Shown here: positions 53,155 through 61,601 of the stretch, piece by piece
How positions within the stretch are numbered: position 1 is the first letter of the stretch
Layout: the number at the start of each line of letters is the position of its first letter
NCBI RefSeq assembly: GCF_040529055.1
Contig: NZ_CP132342.1
Coordinates: 372,001-436,000, forward strand
Direction: 5' to 3'
From: Xanthomonas sontii
Lineage (GTDB): Bacteria > Pseudomonadota > Gammaproteobacteria > Xanthomonadales > Xanthomonadaceae
DNA: 64,000 nt
Program-made: the position numbers and the translations under genes
Notes under the pieces: model-generated
What the model was told of the DNA's origin: nothing
Database searches by the model: none
Seen by the model: the letters and a program-made list of their open reading frames with translations, nothing else

Positions 53155-54047
53155 CGCCGGGTCCTCGCCACGGTGATCACCACCACGCCGGCCAGGATCA
53201 CCGCCATCGCACCGAAATCGCTGGCGCTGAAGCGTTCGCTGCCGAGCCAACTGCCCAGCGCCACCGCGATCACCGGATTGACGTAGGCATAGCTGCCGGC
53301 CAGCGCCGGGCGTACGTTCTGCAGCAGCCACACGTAGGCGGTGAAGGCGACGATCGAGCCGAACACGCACAGGTAGGCCACCGCCAGCATCCCCTGCGTA
53401 CTCGGCAGGGTGTGCAGGCGTTCGCCGCTGAGCAGGCCGATCGCCACCAGCATCACCCCGCCGCACAGCATCTGCCCGGCGGCGGCCATGAACGGCATCG
53501 GCAGGTCGCGCCCGCGCGACCACACCGAGCCGAACGCCCAGCCGACCGGCGCGATCAACAGCAGCACCAGGCCCAGCGGGCTGGCATTGAGACTGCTGCC
53601 GGCGTTGAGCCACACCACGCCGGCGAAGCCGACCACGATCCCCAACCATTCGCCGCGGCTGGCGTGGTGGCCGCGCAGCGTGCCGAACAGCGCCATCCAC
53701 AGCGGCACCGAGGCCACCGCCACCGCCGCCAGTCCCGAGGACACCTGACGCTCGGCCAGCACCACCAGGCCATTGCCGCAGACCAGCATCAGCGCACCGA
53801 GCATGGCCAGCGGCCGCCACTGCGCGCGCGTGGGCGCGGGCACCCCGCGCCAGCGCAGCACCGCGTACAGCACGCTGCCGGCGATCACGAAGCGCGTGCC
53901 GGAGACCACGCTCAACGGCGGCGCGCCGCCTTCCAGGGCGAAGCGGATCGCCAGATAGGTCGAGCCCCAGACGACATAGACCAGGAACAGGGCGAGAACG
54001 ACGAAGCCGCCGCGCGCAGGCGCAGCGGCGACAGGAGCAGAAGGCAT
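53151..54047 (-). CDS. EamA-family transporter (YedA/RhaT-like)
   Basis: Ten-helix drug/metabolite transporter of 298 residues with two EamA halves. Typical features are VYVVWGSTYLAIRFALEGGAPPL near the start, GNGLVVLAERQVSSGLAAVAVASVPLW, and ENVRPA-like LLQNVRPALAGSYAYVNPVIAVALG at the end of the second half. It may export amino acids or other metabolites. It is coupled to rarD by a four-base overlap, so two transporters of one superfamily form a unit. Confidence 0.93.
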   Translation of the reverse strand: MPSAPVAAAPARGGFVVLALFLVYVVWGSTYLAIRFALEGGAPPLSVVSGTRFVIAGSVLYAVLRWRGVPAPTRAQWRPLAMLGALMLVCGNGLVVLAERQVSSGLAAVAVASVPLWMALFGTLRGHHASRGEWLGIVVGFAGVVWLNAGSSLNASPLGLVLLLIAPVGWAFGSVWSRGRDLPMPFMAAAGQMLCGGVMLVAIGLLSGERLHTLPSTQGMLAVAYLCVFGSIVAFTAYVWLLQNVRPALAGSYAYVNPVIAVALGSWLGSERFSASDFGAMAVILAGVVVITVARTRR

Positions 54048-54169
54048 CGGACGGCGCCAGAGACAGCGGGGGCGCTATTCTAGAGCACCTGGTCTGTGCG
54101 CAAGCCGCTTCATCCGCGCGTGCCGCACCGCCGCGGCGTGCAGACCACTCGTCTAGAAAGGAGTCGTGG

Positions 54170-54583
54170 ATGACATCACACCGCACCTGGCTCGCGCTGC
54201 CCCTGCTGGCGGCGCTCAGCAGCAACAGCGCGGCACGCCCGCCTGCCGGACCCTGGGACTTGAACGGACATCAGCTGCTGGAAGCCCCGCTGGATGGCTC
54301 GCTGGCAGACGACCTGGGTCCGCAGCAACCGCAGGAACTGCGGGTCATGGTGTCCTCGCGCACGGCGGCTGCCTACATGCTCGGCATCGCGGCCGGCAGC
54401 GAGGGCGCGCGATGGTGCCGACCGGCCGGCCAGTCCGGTCCACCGGATGTGCAGGCCCTGGTCGCCGATCTCGGCGCGCTGCCCGATACGCGCCTGGACG
54501 AACGCGCCAGCGACCTGGTCGTGCAGGCCCTGGCCAAACGGTACCCCTGCAAACCCGCCAAGCCACGCCGCCCATCGCACTGA
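54170..54583 (+). CDS. Small secreted protein resembling the Rap1a immunity family
   Basis: A 137-residue protein with a signal peptide (about 1-22). The rest fits the Rap1a/Tai4-like layout: NGHQLLEA at the start, AAAYMLGIAAGSEGARWC in the middle, then a helix (ASDLVVQALAKRYPC) ending in a final cysteine. Rap1a proteins are periplasmic inhibitors of T6SS amidase effectors, and the two remaining cysteines (WC, PC) fit its disulfide. The usual first cysteine after LLE is replaced by Ala-Pro. No toxin gene lies nearby, so an orphan immunity gene or a domesticated homologue is possible. AGGAG lies 8 bases before the ATG. Confidence 0.65.
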   Translation: MTSHRTWLALPLLAALSSNSAARPPAGPWDLNGHQLLEAPLDGSLADDLGPQQPQELRVMVSSRTAAAYMLGIAAGSEGARWCRPAGQSGPPDVQALVADLGALPDTRLDERASDLVVQALAKRYPCKPAKPRRPSH

Positions 54584-55056
54584 GGGCGCCGACTGCCTCG
54601 AGGTCGCGTCGGCGCGACGAGGCAGCGATGAGCCGCTGGCGCGACGATGCGTCGGGTGCCGCACGGGCATCCACACTGGCACCGCAGCCACCGCCAGCGG
54701 CGCCCGGCGCTCCACCGTGATCACCAGGCCGCGGCGCTGCAGGTCCGCGTGGGCGCGCCAACAGCCAGACCAGCAGCGCGCAGCAGATGAAGGATCTCAA
54801 CCAGGTCGCGTCAGCTGCCGCCACTGCGCATGGCCGACCCGCGCCGCGCTCTGGCCGAAGAAACGAGATCGGCCTCGCGCGAGGAGTGTGCTGCTCCATG
54901 CAGTTCTGACCACTGAAGTTTCCACCGATCAGCCGACGTCCATGACAGCGCAACTGCAGCCCGCTCCGGCGCTCCGCAGCCCCCGAAAAACCTAAGAGAC
55001 GGTTCAGCCGCACGGGCGTATCTGTACGCACACACACCTGCTCGCTGCGCACTGCC
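54584..55056. other. Gene-free region
   Basis: About 470 bp in which no convincing gene, RNA or repeat is seen. Open frames here are Arg-rich and lack ribosome sites. It must hold the promoter of the following hypothetical gene. Confidence 0.5.
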
Positions 55057-55644
55057 ATGGCCATCGATACCGCACTGTCGCCGCTCGGCACCGTCACGCC
55101 TTATGGCACGTCGCCCTATGGCTTTTCCGCAGCGAGCGCCTCCAGCGGTTCGGCTCAAGCCGGCAACCCGATCGTGGTCAGCAACGATCCGGCCGCGGTG
55201 CAGCAGGCGGTGGAATTGTCCGGCGAGGCCTCGGTGATCTTCAGCCTCGGCGGCCTCGCGGGAACCACCCCGGCCGACACGGGCCTGACCTACAACGCGG
55301 CCGGGCTGTTCAACAGCATCGTCAGCGCCGGCCCCACCGATGCGGCCTCGGCCTCCTCTGCCGGCACCTCCACCTCGACCGCCGGCGCGTCAACCTCGAC
55401 CGGCACCGCGCCGTATCCCACCCTCGACCAGGCCACGCAGACGTACGACCAGGGCCTGCTCGGCACCATCACCGCGCCGCCGTCGACCCCGGGCCTATAC
55501 AACGCCTCCGGCGTCTTCAGCAGCCAGGGCCTGACCCCGCAGCTGTCTTCGCTGCTGCAGTCCGATCCCAGCCTCAGCGGCACGGTCACCGGCGACCTGC
55601 TCAATCAGGGCATCGTCGGCGGGTTGATCGACACCACTGCCTGA
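55057..55644 (+). CDS. Hypothetical low-complexity Ala/Ser/Thr-rich protein
   Basis: Not recognised. The 195 residues are poor in charged residues and rich in Ala, Ser, Thr and Gly, with no signal peptide or membrane helix. Two similar units occur, TYNAAGLFNS near residue 77 and LYNASGVFSS near 148, separated by an STSTAGAST-rich linker. Codon use is like its neighbours. Such acidic, low-complexity proteins without a signal may be secreted or surface proteins, but there is no direct evidence. The gene is followed by a REP-like hairpin and an IS110 element. Confidence 0.65.
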   Translation: MAIDTALSPLGTVTPYGTSPYGFSAASASSGSAQAGNPIVVSNDPAAVQQAVELSGEASVIFSLGGLAGTTPADTGLTYNAAGLFNSIVSAGPTDAASASSAGTSTSTAGASTSTGTAPYPTLDQATQTYDQGLLGTITAPPSTPGLYNASGVFSSQGLTPQLSSLLQSDPSLSGTVTGDLLNQGIVGGLIDTTA

Positions 55645-55690
55645 GCAGTGCGGCATGGTCGCCTGCGGCACCCGCACGCACCTGGCACGG

Positions 55691-55716
55691 TAGAAACGGC
55701 TTCAGGCCGCTTCTAG
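55691..55716. repeat. REP-like hairpin left of the IS110 element
   Basis: TAGAA-ACGGCTTCAGGCCG-CTTCTA forms an imperfect hairpin of the GCGGCTTCAGCCGC class seen at 26111, 47166, 56996 and 58732. Confidence 0.6.
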
Positions 55717-55778
55717 CGCGCGCTTTTCGCAGCCTTGCCGAACAACGCGTTGTTCTCTCGCAGATACCGTCTTCCCCC

Positions 55779-56750
55779 CTAGCAGGCAAGGCCCCTTTTC
55801 GGATCGAACGCCGTGCCCGATTTGAGAACCCCGTAGGCCAGGTGCAGGAGCTTGCGCATGGCGGCGCACACGATCTGCTTGCCGGTTTTGCCACGTTCGC
55901 TCAGCCGCTGTTTCAGCGCCCGGATGATCGGGTTGTGGGTCATGGCCACCAGGGCCGGCATGAACAGGCCCGCGCGCAAGCGGGGCGAGCCGGTGCGCGA
56001 GATGCAGACGTGGCCTTTGCGCTCGCCCGACTCCTGCAGGCACGGATTGAGGCCGGCGAAGGCGGTCACCGCCGAGGCATCGGCGAAGCGCCTCACATCG
56101 CCAAGCTCGGCCAGCATCAAGGCCGCGCTGGTATCGGCAATCCCCTGGATGCTCACCAGCAGCTCGCGCTGCCCACGCAAGGTCGGATCCTGGTCGATAT
56201 GGTCATCGATGGCCTGCTCGATCTGGGCGATGTGGTGTTGCAGATCGGCCAGATGGACCTGGATCGAGTCCTTCACCTGGGCCGGAGCGACGTCCAGCCG
56301 GTTGCGCTCCATCTGCAGCATCTGTTGCAGATCCTGGCGCCGGCGTACCAGCGCTTTGAGCTGCTTGAGCGCCGGCGGATCAGGGGACCAACGGCGTAAC
56401 TGCTCGCGGTGACGCAGGGCATAACTGGCGATCAGCTTGGCATCGCTGCGATCGGTCTTGACCCGGCTGAGTTGGCTGCGTGCGTAGGCGGCCGTCTGCG
56501 CGGGGTTGAGCACGCACACCCGATAGCCGCGTGCGTGGAGGAACTCGGCCAGCGCCTGGTGGTAGGTGCCGGTGGCCTCCATGGCGATCCAGCTATCGGG
56601 CTGGGCATGCGTCTGCAGCCATGCCTGCAGGGCCTGGAAGCCCTTGGCATCGTTGGACAACTTGGCCTTGGTACGGTGCTTGCCGTTGGTCAGCTCGATG
56701 GCCACATCGAAACTGCGTTTGGCGACGTCGATGCCGATGACGGGAGACAT
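55779..56750 (-). CDS. IS110-family transposase
   Basis: Recombinase of 323 residues with an N-terminal RuvC-like DEDD domain (Asp in VIGIDVAKRSFDVAI, Glu in AMEATGTYHQAL, Asp pair in KTDRSDAKLIA) and a C-terminal Tnp_20 domain with the serine region (LVSIQGIADTSAALMLAELG, FAGLNPCLQESG, ISRTGSPRLR). All key residues appear intact. ATG 56750 has GGAGGA 8 bases upstream; ATG 56765 and 56870 lie further up. The enzyme needs a bridge RNA encoded by the element's non-coding end. Confidence 0.93.
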   Translation of the reverse strand: MSPVIGIDVAKRSFDVAIELTNGKHRTKAKLSNDAKGFQALQAWLQTHAQPDSWIAMEATGTYHQALAEFLHARGYRVCVLNPAQTAAYARSQLSRVKTDRSDAKLIASYALRHREQLRRWSPDPPALKQLKALVRRRQDLQQMLQMERNRLDVAPAQVKDSIQVHLADLQHHIAQIEQAIDDHIDQDPTLRGQRELLVSIQGIADTSAALMLAELGDVRRFADASAVTAFAGLNPCLQESGERKGHVCISRTGSPRLRAGLFMPALVAMTHNPIIRALKQRLSERGKTGKQIVCAAMRKLLHLAYGVLKSGTAFDPKRGLAC

Positions 56751-56990
56751 AGGCGATTCCTCCATCGTGTCAGGGTCATGATCGGCGCTGGGCCCAGTCC
56801 TGCCTTGTCGATGCGAGTTCACGCCTGGGGGCGGACTCTGGATACCGTTCGGACACACAAGGGCCAGCATGTGGAGGGCGGAGCCGATCTACGATGCAAG
56901 CTCGAAGCTTTAGGAGCGACTGGACCTCCCACACCTCCTCCGATGATCAGTCGGAAGACATGACGCCTGTTTAGGGGCGACATGTCCAGA
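56751..56990 (-). ncRNA. Probable IS110 non-coding end with bridge RNA
   Basis: In IS110-group elements the left end, upstream of the transposase gene, encodes the bridge RNA whose loops pair with donor and target DNA. Here the 240 bp before the transposase contain no gene, in line with that layout. No loop assignments were made, so the call rests on family knowledge and position. Confidence 0.4.
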
Positions 56991-56995
56991 TACAA

Positions 56996-57060
56996 GGAGC
57001 GGCTTCAACCGCGACAGGCATTGCCGGTCACGCCCCGTCGCGGCTGAAGCCGCTTCTACG
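56996..57060. repeat. REP-like inverted pair right of the IS110 element
   Basis: AGGAGCGGCTTCAACCGCGAC faces GTCGCGGCTGAAGCCGCTTCT (each a half-element with inner dyad) across about 20 bp, the same class as at 47166 and 58732. Confidence 0.75.
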
Positions 57061-57201
57061 CGTGGCCTTGCGCCACCCGCGAAGATCTCCTTCTACCGCA
57101 TCCCCAGCGCAACGCACGTATCGCCGGCCATGGCCAACGGCTCCGGCACTGCGCAGCCAACGTGCTGTGACGGCACTCGTATGTCGCTCGACCGGCGTCG
57201 C

Positions 57202-57369
57202 TCAGCCCGGCATCGCCGGACCACAGGCCTCGGCCGGATCGCTGTTCGCCGGCAAGGCATGCCGCTCCAAGGCATCGGCGTCGCCGCCCGCATCGCCGGC
57301 CAGCGCATCGTTGGCTGCCTGTGCCGCACCTCCCATGAACAGGGAAGCGGACAGCAGCAACATGCGCAT
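57202..57369 (-). CDS. Tiny secreted protein
   Basis: A 55-residue product with a clear signal peptide (MRMLLLSASLFMGGAAQA) and an acidic, Ala/Gly-rich mature part of about 37 residues ending ACGPAMPG, with one cysteine. ATG 57369 is chosen; a GTG three codons earlier is possible. No family is recognised. It lies 107 bp downstream of the MBL-fold gene on the same strand. The signal peptide and lack of any competing frame support it being real, but evidence is limited. Confidence 0.5.
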   Translation of the reverse strand: MRMLLLSASLFMGGAAQAANDALAGDAGGDADALERHALPANSDPAEACGPAMPG

Positions 57370-57476
57370 CGGGTTCACGGTCACGACCTGGCAACAAGCG
57401 GGCCGCACAGTGTAGAGAATGGCGTCGTGCGGAGACAGCACGGCGACGCATTCGCGTGCGCGAAACCGGCCGCCGT

Positions 57477-58409
57477 TCAGCGCGCGGGACGATCCAGCCA
57501 GCAGGCCAGGCCCTGCGCATTGAGTTCGATGTCCATGTGCAGCACACGCTCCACACCGGCATCGTCCAGCGGACAGCCATGCAGCCGCGCCCGCTCCAGA
57601 TACAGCGCGGTCAGCGCCGCGACCAGGCAGCGATGGCGGTCGGAACGGCCGTCGCAGCCGCGCGCGATCGCCACCATCGCCTCCAGTTGCTCCAGCAGTT
57701 CCGCCGCCAGTGTCTCGGCGCCCTCCACCGGACCGTAGTGGGTGAGATACAGCGTCTGCGGCGCATAGCCGAGCATGCGCTGGATCGAGGCCTGCATCGC
57801 TTCCGGCTCGAACTGCACCGGCGACGAGGTCGGAATCGCGAACGCACCGCGCGTGCTGTCCAGTTCGCGGTAGGACAGGCCGAAGGTGTCGCCACTGAAC
57901 CAGCTGCGGCTGCGTGCGTCCCACACGCACAGGTGATGGCGGGCGTGCCCGGGGGTGTCGATGCACAACAGCTCTCGCCCGGCCAGCGACAGGCGATGGC
58001 CGTCCTCGGCCACCACCACGCGCTCCGCCGGTACCGGCACGATGCTGCCGTAGCTGCGCGCCATCTCCGCCTCGCCGTACACCGCGGTGGCGCCGGCGAT
58101 CAGCCGCGCCGGATCGGTCATGTGCGGCGCACCGCGCGGATGCACCAGCAGACGCGCGTTCGGCAGGTGCTGCAGCAGCGCACCCGCACCGCCGGCATGG
58201 TCCAGGTGCACGTGGGTGAGGATCAGCCAGTCCACGTCGGCCGGCGCCAGACCGGCGTGCGCCAGGGCGTCCAGCAGCAACGGCACGGCATGGCTGGTGC
58301 CGCAGTCGACGAAGGCGCCGCGCCCGCTCTCCACGATCAGGTAGGCGGCATCGAACTGCGCGCGCTGGAAGCCGGTATCGACGAGATGGATGCTGGGATC
58401 GCGTGGCAT
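57477..58409 (-). CDS. MBL-fold metallo-hydrolase
   Basis: Cytoplasmic metallo-beta-lactamase-fold enzyme of 310 residues. Zinc ligands appear as THVHLDHAGG, the later His in DTPGHARHHLCVW, Asp in FSGDTFGLSYRE and His in YLTHYGPVEG, an intact binuclear site. The C-terminal 90 residues are helical. Members include glyoxalase II-like thioesterases and lactonases; the substrate is not readable. ATG 58409 (MPRDPSIHLVDTGF) is preferred over 58439. It stands alone next to a repeat-rich region. Confidence 0.9.
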   Translation of the reverse strand: MPRDPSIHLVDTGFQRAQFDAAYLIVESGRGAFVDCGTSHAVPLLLDALAHAGLAPADVDWLILTHVHLDHAGGAGALLQHLPNARLLVHPRGAPHMTDPARLIAGATAVYGEAEMARSYGSIVPVPAERVVVAEDGHRLSLAGRELLCIDTPGHARHHLCVWDARSRSWFSGDTFGLSYRELDSTRGAFAIPTSSPVQFEPEAMQASIQRMLGYAPQTLYLTHYGPVEGAETLAAELLEQLEAMVAIARGCDGRSDRHRCLVAALTALYLERARLHGCPLDDAGVERVLHMDIELNAQGLACWLDRPAR

Positions 58410-58528
58410 GGCGCAAAGGCGTGGCGGGCGAACCTCCATTCTAGGCGGTATGGAGGATGCTGCCAGTGCCGGGCGGCAAGGGCCGGATGAGGACGAATAA
58501 CGGAAACGCCGGAGACCCGACAGCCCAT

Positions 58529-58552
58529 TGTGGGAGGGACTTCAGTCCCGAC
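58529..58552. repeat. GGGACTTCAGTCCC palindrome, copy 3
   Basis: TGTGGGAGGGACTTCAGTCC plus CGAC, inverted relative to the copies at 16975, 17121 and 58675. With 58675-58698 it forms an inverted pair about 120 bp apart. Confidence 0.75.
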
Positions 58553-58674
58553 TGCATGCGGCCGGCAAACACACGCGCTTCGGATGTCGCGATGGGACGC
58601 GTCATTTGTCTGTAGGAGTCGACCGTCATGCAGCCGCGACAAGCGAAGCCGAGCGCCGCCTGACACCCTCCGTC

Positions 58675-58698
58675 GTCGGGACTGAAGTCCCTCCCACA
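58675..58698. repeat. GGGACTGAAGTCCC palindrome, copy 4
   Basis: GTCGGGACTGAAGTCCCTCC plus CACA, inverted relative to the copy at 58529-58552. Confidence 0.75.
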
Positions 58699-58731
58699 AT
58701 GCAATCCTCCGACAAGGCGAGTGCCGCCCTG

Positions 58732-58812
58732 TCGGAGCCGCTTCAGCCGCGACAGGCATTCCTAGGCGACAAGCATTCCTAGGAATGCCTGTCGCGGCTG
58801 AAGCCGACCCTA
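58732..58812. repeat. Large palindrome of REP-like units
   Basis: GCCGCTTCAGCCGCGACAGG and GCATTCCTAGG are mirrored by CCTAGGAATGC and CCTGTCGCGGCTGAAGCCG, giving arms of about 30 bp around a 13-bp centre. It lies immediately 3' of trpS (which ends at 58835) and could act as its terminator or mRNA stabiliser. Confidence 0.8.
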
Positions 58813-58834
58813 AGACGGACCGCCGCGCGAGCGC

Positions 58835-60127
58835 TCAGCCCGCCTCGCGCAGCCGCGCCAGCGCCGCCAGCACCGTCTCGGCCGGTGCCTCCAGGGTCAC
58901 CGGCGCCGCCTGCAGCGCGTCGGCCTGTGTGGCCTGCTTGAGCGCGGCGATGGTCTGCCCGGCATCGCGCGGCGAGGCGAAGCCGCCGCTCTGCAACAGC
59001 AGCACGCCGTCGCCATCGAGCAGCTTGAAGTAGAACTGGCCGTCGGCCTCGCGGTACTGCTTGAAGCTCGGCAGCGCCTGCTTGGCCGTCGCCGCTTCGG
59101 TAGCGCCATCGGCCTGCGCCGACAGATCGCGCAGGCCCACCGCATGCCGCAACTCGGCCAGAAACGGGATCGCATAGCGTTCGCGCAGGCGCTGCGCGTT
59201 GTCGCGCAGGATCGCCTCGATGTCCTGCGGGCGCGCCATCAGCGCTTCGTAGCGCCCGCGCATCGGCGCGATCTCGGCATCGATGCGCTCAAACAGCTGC
59301 TGCTTGGCCTCGCCCCAGCCGATGCCGGCGGCGAACGCCTGCGCGAACGCGGCCGTCTCCTCGGCGCTGGCGAAGGCCTGGTACAGCTGGAACAGCGCAG
59401 AGCCCTCGGTCTCCTTCGGCTCGCCGGGCGCGCGCGAATCGGTGACGATGGCGAACACCCGCTTCTTCAGCTCCTCGCGCGGGGCGAACAGCGGAATGGT
59501 GTTGTCGTAGCTCTTGCTCATCTTGCGCCCATCCAGCCCGGGCAGCGTCGCCACCTGCTCGTCGATCAGCGCGTCGGGCAGCACGAAGTGCTCGCGGCCG
59601 TAGACGTGGTTGAAGCGCTGCGCGAAATCGCGCGCCATCTCGATGTGCTGGATCTGGTCGCGGCCCACCGGCACCTGCTGCGCCTTGAACAGCAGGATGT
59701 CGGCGGCCATCAGCACCGGATACATGAACAGGCCGGCAGTGACCCCGGCATCGTCGTCCTCGCCGTCGGCGCGGTTCTTGTCCACCGCCGCCTTATAGGC
59801 ATGCGCGCGGTTGAGGATGCCCTTGCCGGCGACGCAGGTCAGGAACCAGGTCAGCTCGTTGGTCTCCGGCACGTCCGACTGGCGGTAGAACCACACCTGC
59901 GCCGGATCCAGGCCCGCCGCCAGCCAGGTCGCCGCGATCTCCAGGGTCGAGCGCTGGGTCCGCGCCGGGTCCTGCGCCTTGATCAGGCTGTGCAGATCGG
60001 CCAGGAAGAAGAAGCTCTCGATGCCGGGACGCCGGCTGGCCTGCAGCGCGGGGCGGATGGCGCCGACGTAGTTGCCAAGGTGCGGCGTGCCGGAGGTGGT
60101 GATGCCGGTGAGAACGCGGGTGGTCAT
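58835..60127 (-). CDS. trpS: Tryptophanyl-tRNA synthetase
   Basis: Class I synthetase charging tRNA-Trp, 430 residues. The HIGH-like motif is TPHLGNYVGA, with DLHSLI, AGKGILNRAHAYK, the tryptophan-site region VPVGRDQIQHIEMARDFAQRF, and the KMSKS loop DGRKMSKSYDNTIPLF. It is longer than the 330-residue E. coli enzyme: about 90 extra C-terminal residues (FKQYREADGQFYFKLLDGDGVLLLQSGGF) resemble a DUF1508/YegP-like fold, a form known in Xanthomonadaceae. It is the only trp-linked gene in this part of the window. Confidence 0.96.
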   Translation of the reverse strand: MTTRVLTGITTSGTPHLGNYVGAIRPALQASRRPGIESFFFLADLHSLIKAQDPARTQRSTLEIAATWLAAGLDPAQVWFYRQSDVPETNELTWFLTCVAGKGILNRAHAYKAAVDKNRADGEDDDAGVTAGLFMYPVLMAADILLFKAQQVPVGRDQIQHIEMARDFAQRFNHVYGREHFVLPDALIDEQVATLPGLDGRKMSKSYDNTIPLFAPREELKKRVFAIVTDSRAPGEPKETEGSALFQLYQAFASAEETAAFAQAFAAGIGWGEAKQQLFERIDAEIAPMRGRYEALMARPQDIEAILRDNAQRLRERYAIPFLAELRHAVGLRDLSAQADGATEAATAKQALPSFKQYREADGQFYFKLLDGDGVLLLQSGGFASPRDAGQTIAALKQATQADALQAAPVTLEAPAETVLAALARLREAG

Positions 60128-60235
60128 GCGGAATGGACGGTCAGGGGGAAACCCGGCGAGTTTACCCGCTGCGCGACAACCCCGTTCCGGCGCGTGGTGC
60201 GTTCAATCCGGCGTCCCCGTCCTGGAGTCGCCGCG

Positions 60236-61186
60236 ATGCACGTTCCTGCTCCGTCCCTGCCCCGCCGTTCCCGTTCCCTCGCCGTGCTCGCCTTCGCGCT
60301 GCTGTGCATCGGCGGGCTGTGCGGCTTTCGTCCATGGCCGTCGCCACCGAGCTCGGCGCCGGCGGTGCAGCTGCAGGTGATCGATCGCGATGCCGGCGAG
60401 GATCCGCTGCCCGCGCACGCCTGGCGCGGCGAGCGCTGGATCGCCGCCACGCCCGGCCACCGCTACGCGCTGCGCCTGACCAACCTGACCGGGGCGCGGG
60501 TGCTGGTGGTGCTGTCGGTGGACGGGGTCAACGCGGTCAGTGGCCAGACCGCGGCCAGCGACCAGCGCGGTTACGTGCTGGCGCCTTGGCAACAAACCGA
60601 GATCGCCGGGTGGCGCAAATCGTCCGAGGACGTGGCGCAGTTCGTGTTCACCGACCTGGAGGACAGCTATGCGGCACGCACCGGGCGCCCGCGCAACGTG
60701 GGCGTGATCGGCATGGCGGTGTTCGACGAAGCGCGGGTATGGCCCGATACCGTCCCGGGTGACGCAGGCGTCGACGCAGAGAGAGCTGCCAACGCAGCCG
60801 CGCGCGCGGCAACGCCCGGCGTCCCGGCGCCGGACGCGCTGCCTGCACCGGCAGCGGCCGCCGACGTCCCGCAACGCAGTGCGGCCGCGCCCCTCGCGGC
60901 GGCACCGTCCGCGGACGCACGGGCGTATGCGCGCGAAGGCACCTCCGCTGCCCGCGTGCAGCAGCGCCTGGGCACCGGCCACGGCGCGCGCGAATGGTCG
61001 CCTTCGCGCGTCACAGAATTCGAGCGCGCCAGCGACGTGCCGATGCAACGGACCGAGCTGCGCTACGACAGCCGCGCACGGCTGATCGCACGCGGCGTGC
61101 TGCCGCGGAACCTGCCGCCGCGGCGCGTGGCGGTTGCGCCAAGCGCGTTTCCCGGCGACTACGTGCCCGATCCGCCGGAGCGCTGA
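60236..61186 (+). CDS. Hypothetical membrane-anchored or secreted protein
   Basis: No function recognised. The 316-residue protein starts with a signal peptide or anchor (about 10-31, LAVLAFALLCIGGLCGF). A globular domain follows to about residue 160, with RYALRLTNLTGARVLVVLSVDGVNAVSGQ and AGWRKSSEDVAQFVFTDLEDSYAARTG. After an Ala/Pro-rich linker (about 175-235), a short conserved-looking end has GTGHGAREWSPSRVTEFERAS. The ASTLE-like wrap (W, R and beta pattern) suggests a beta-sandwich. ATG 60236 follows TGGAG by 9 bases. It is divergent from trpS. Confidence 0.8.
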   Translation: MHVPAPSLPRRSRSLAVLAFALLCIGGLCGFRPWPSPPSSAPAVQLQVIDRDAGEDPLPAHAWRGERWIAATPGHRYALRLTNLTGARVLVVLSVDGVNAVSGQTAASDQRGYVLAPWQQTEIAGWRKSSEDVAQFVFTDLEDSYAARTGRPRNVGVIGMAVFDEARVWPDTVPGDAGVDAERAANAAARAATPGVPAPDALPAPAAAADVPQRSAAAPLAAAPSADARAYAREGTSAARVQQRLGTGHGAREWSPSRVTEFERASDVPMQRTELRYDSRARLIARGVLPRNLPPRRVAVAPSAFPGDYVPDPPER

Positions 61187-61201
61187 ACTTCCCGCGCATG
61201 C

Positions 61202-61231
61202 AAAAAGCACGGGCCGCAATGCGGCCCGTGT
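61202..61231 (-). terminator. Terminator of the csbD gene
   Basis: Stem CACGGGCCGCA / TGCGGCCCGTG followed on the minus strand by TTTTT, 26 bp after the csbD stop. Because the plus-strand gene ends at 61186 it may serve both convergent genes. Confidence 0.88.
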
Positions 61232-61256
61232 CGACGACGCTGCGGCGGTGTGCGCC

Positions 61257-61472
61257 TCAGTCGTGGTATTCCTTGCCCAGGCTGTCGCGGAACGCGTGCA
61301 CTTCCTTCTCGGCGCGATCGCGCGCCCAGCCGTAGCGCTCCTGCAGCTTGCCGGCCAGGTACTGGGTATTGCCTTCGGCGACGTCGAAGTCGTCGTCGGT
61401 GAGGTCGCCCCACTGCGCCTTGATCTTGCCCTTGAGCTGGGTCCACTTGCCGGCAATGATGTCTTTGTTCAT
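61257..61472 (-). CDS. CsbD-family stress protein
   Basis: A 71-residue, highly charged helical protein of the CsbD family, beginning [22 protein letters not shown] and containing [24 protein letters not shown]. These proteins are induced by general stress in many bacteria (YjbJ in E. coli); the molecular role is unknown. It lies downstream of two entericidin-like genes on the same strand but is set apart by their terminator. Confidence 0.94.
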   Translation of the reverse strand: MNKDIIAGKWTQLKGKIKAQWGDLTDDDFDVAEGNTQYLAGKLQERYGWARDRAEKEVHAFRDSLGKEYHD

Positions 61473-61601
61473 GGCATCTCTCGTGATGTGTAAGCGGCGC
61501 CGTACGCCGCCCGCGCAGCATTGCGCGGCCTGCGTCGCGAACCGATCAACGCAGCGTCAGCGATGCATGAGCATCGTGAACCGTTACGCGGTGGTCGGCA
61601 G

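Larger units (their letters stand above)
55720..56995 (-). mobile_element. IS110-family insertion sequence (ends approximate)
   Basis: A complete IS110-type transposase with a non-coding stretch of about 240 bp upstream of its start and a short one downstream. No terminal inverted repeats or target duplication are visible, as usual in IS110. REP-like palindromes lie on both sides (55691-55716 and 56996-57060), which fits the habit of several IS110 members to enter REP sequences. Exact ends cannot be set by eye. Confidence 0.6.
58410..58834. other. Gene-free, repeat-rich region between MBL-fold gene and trpS
   Basis: No gene is supported. Two GGGACTGAAGTCCC palindromes (58529-58552, inverted, and 58675-58698) and a large palindrome at 58732-58812 fill most of it. 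Confidence 0.75.

Noticed and set aside
52252..54225. A single 657-codon protein joining both EamA transporters
   Set aside because: The N-terminal part is an out-of-frame reading of the upstream gene. Two separate genes overlap by ATGA at 53151-53154.
59144..60235. N-terminal extension of the hypothetical gene at 60236 back to 59144
   Set aside because: That stretch is the complement of trpS. The signal peptide and ribosome site place the start at 60236.
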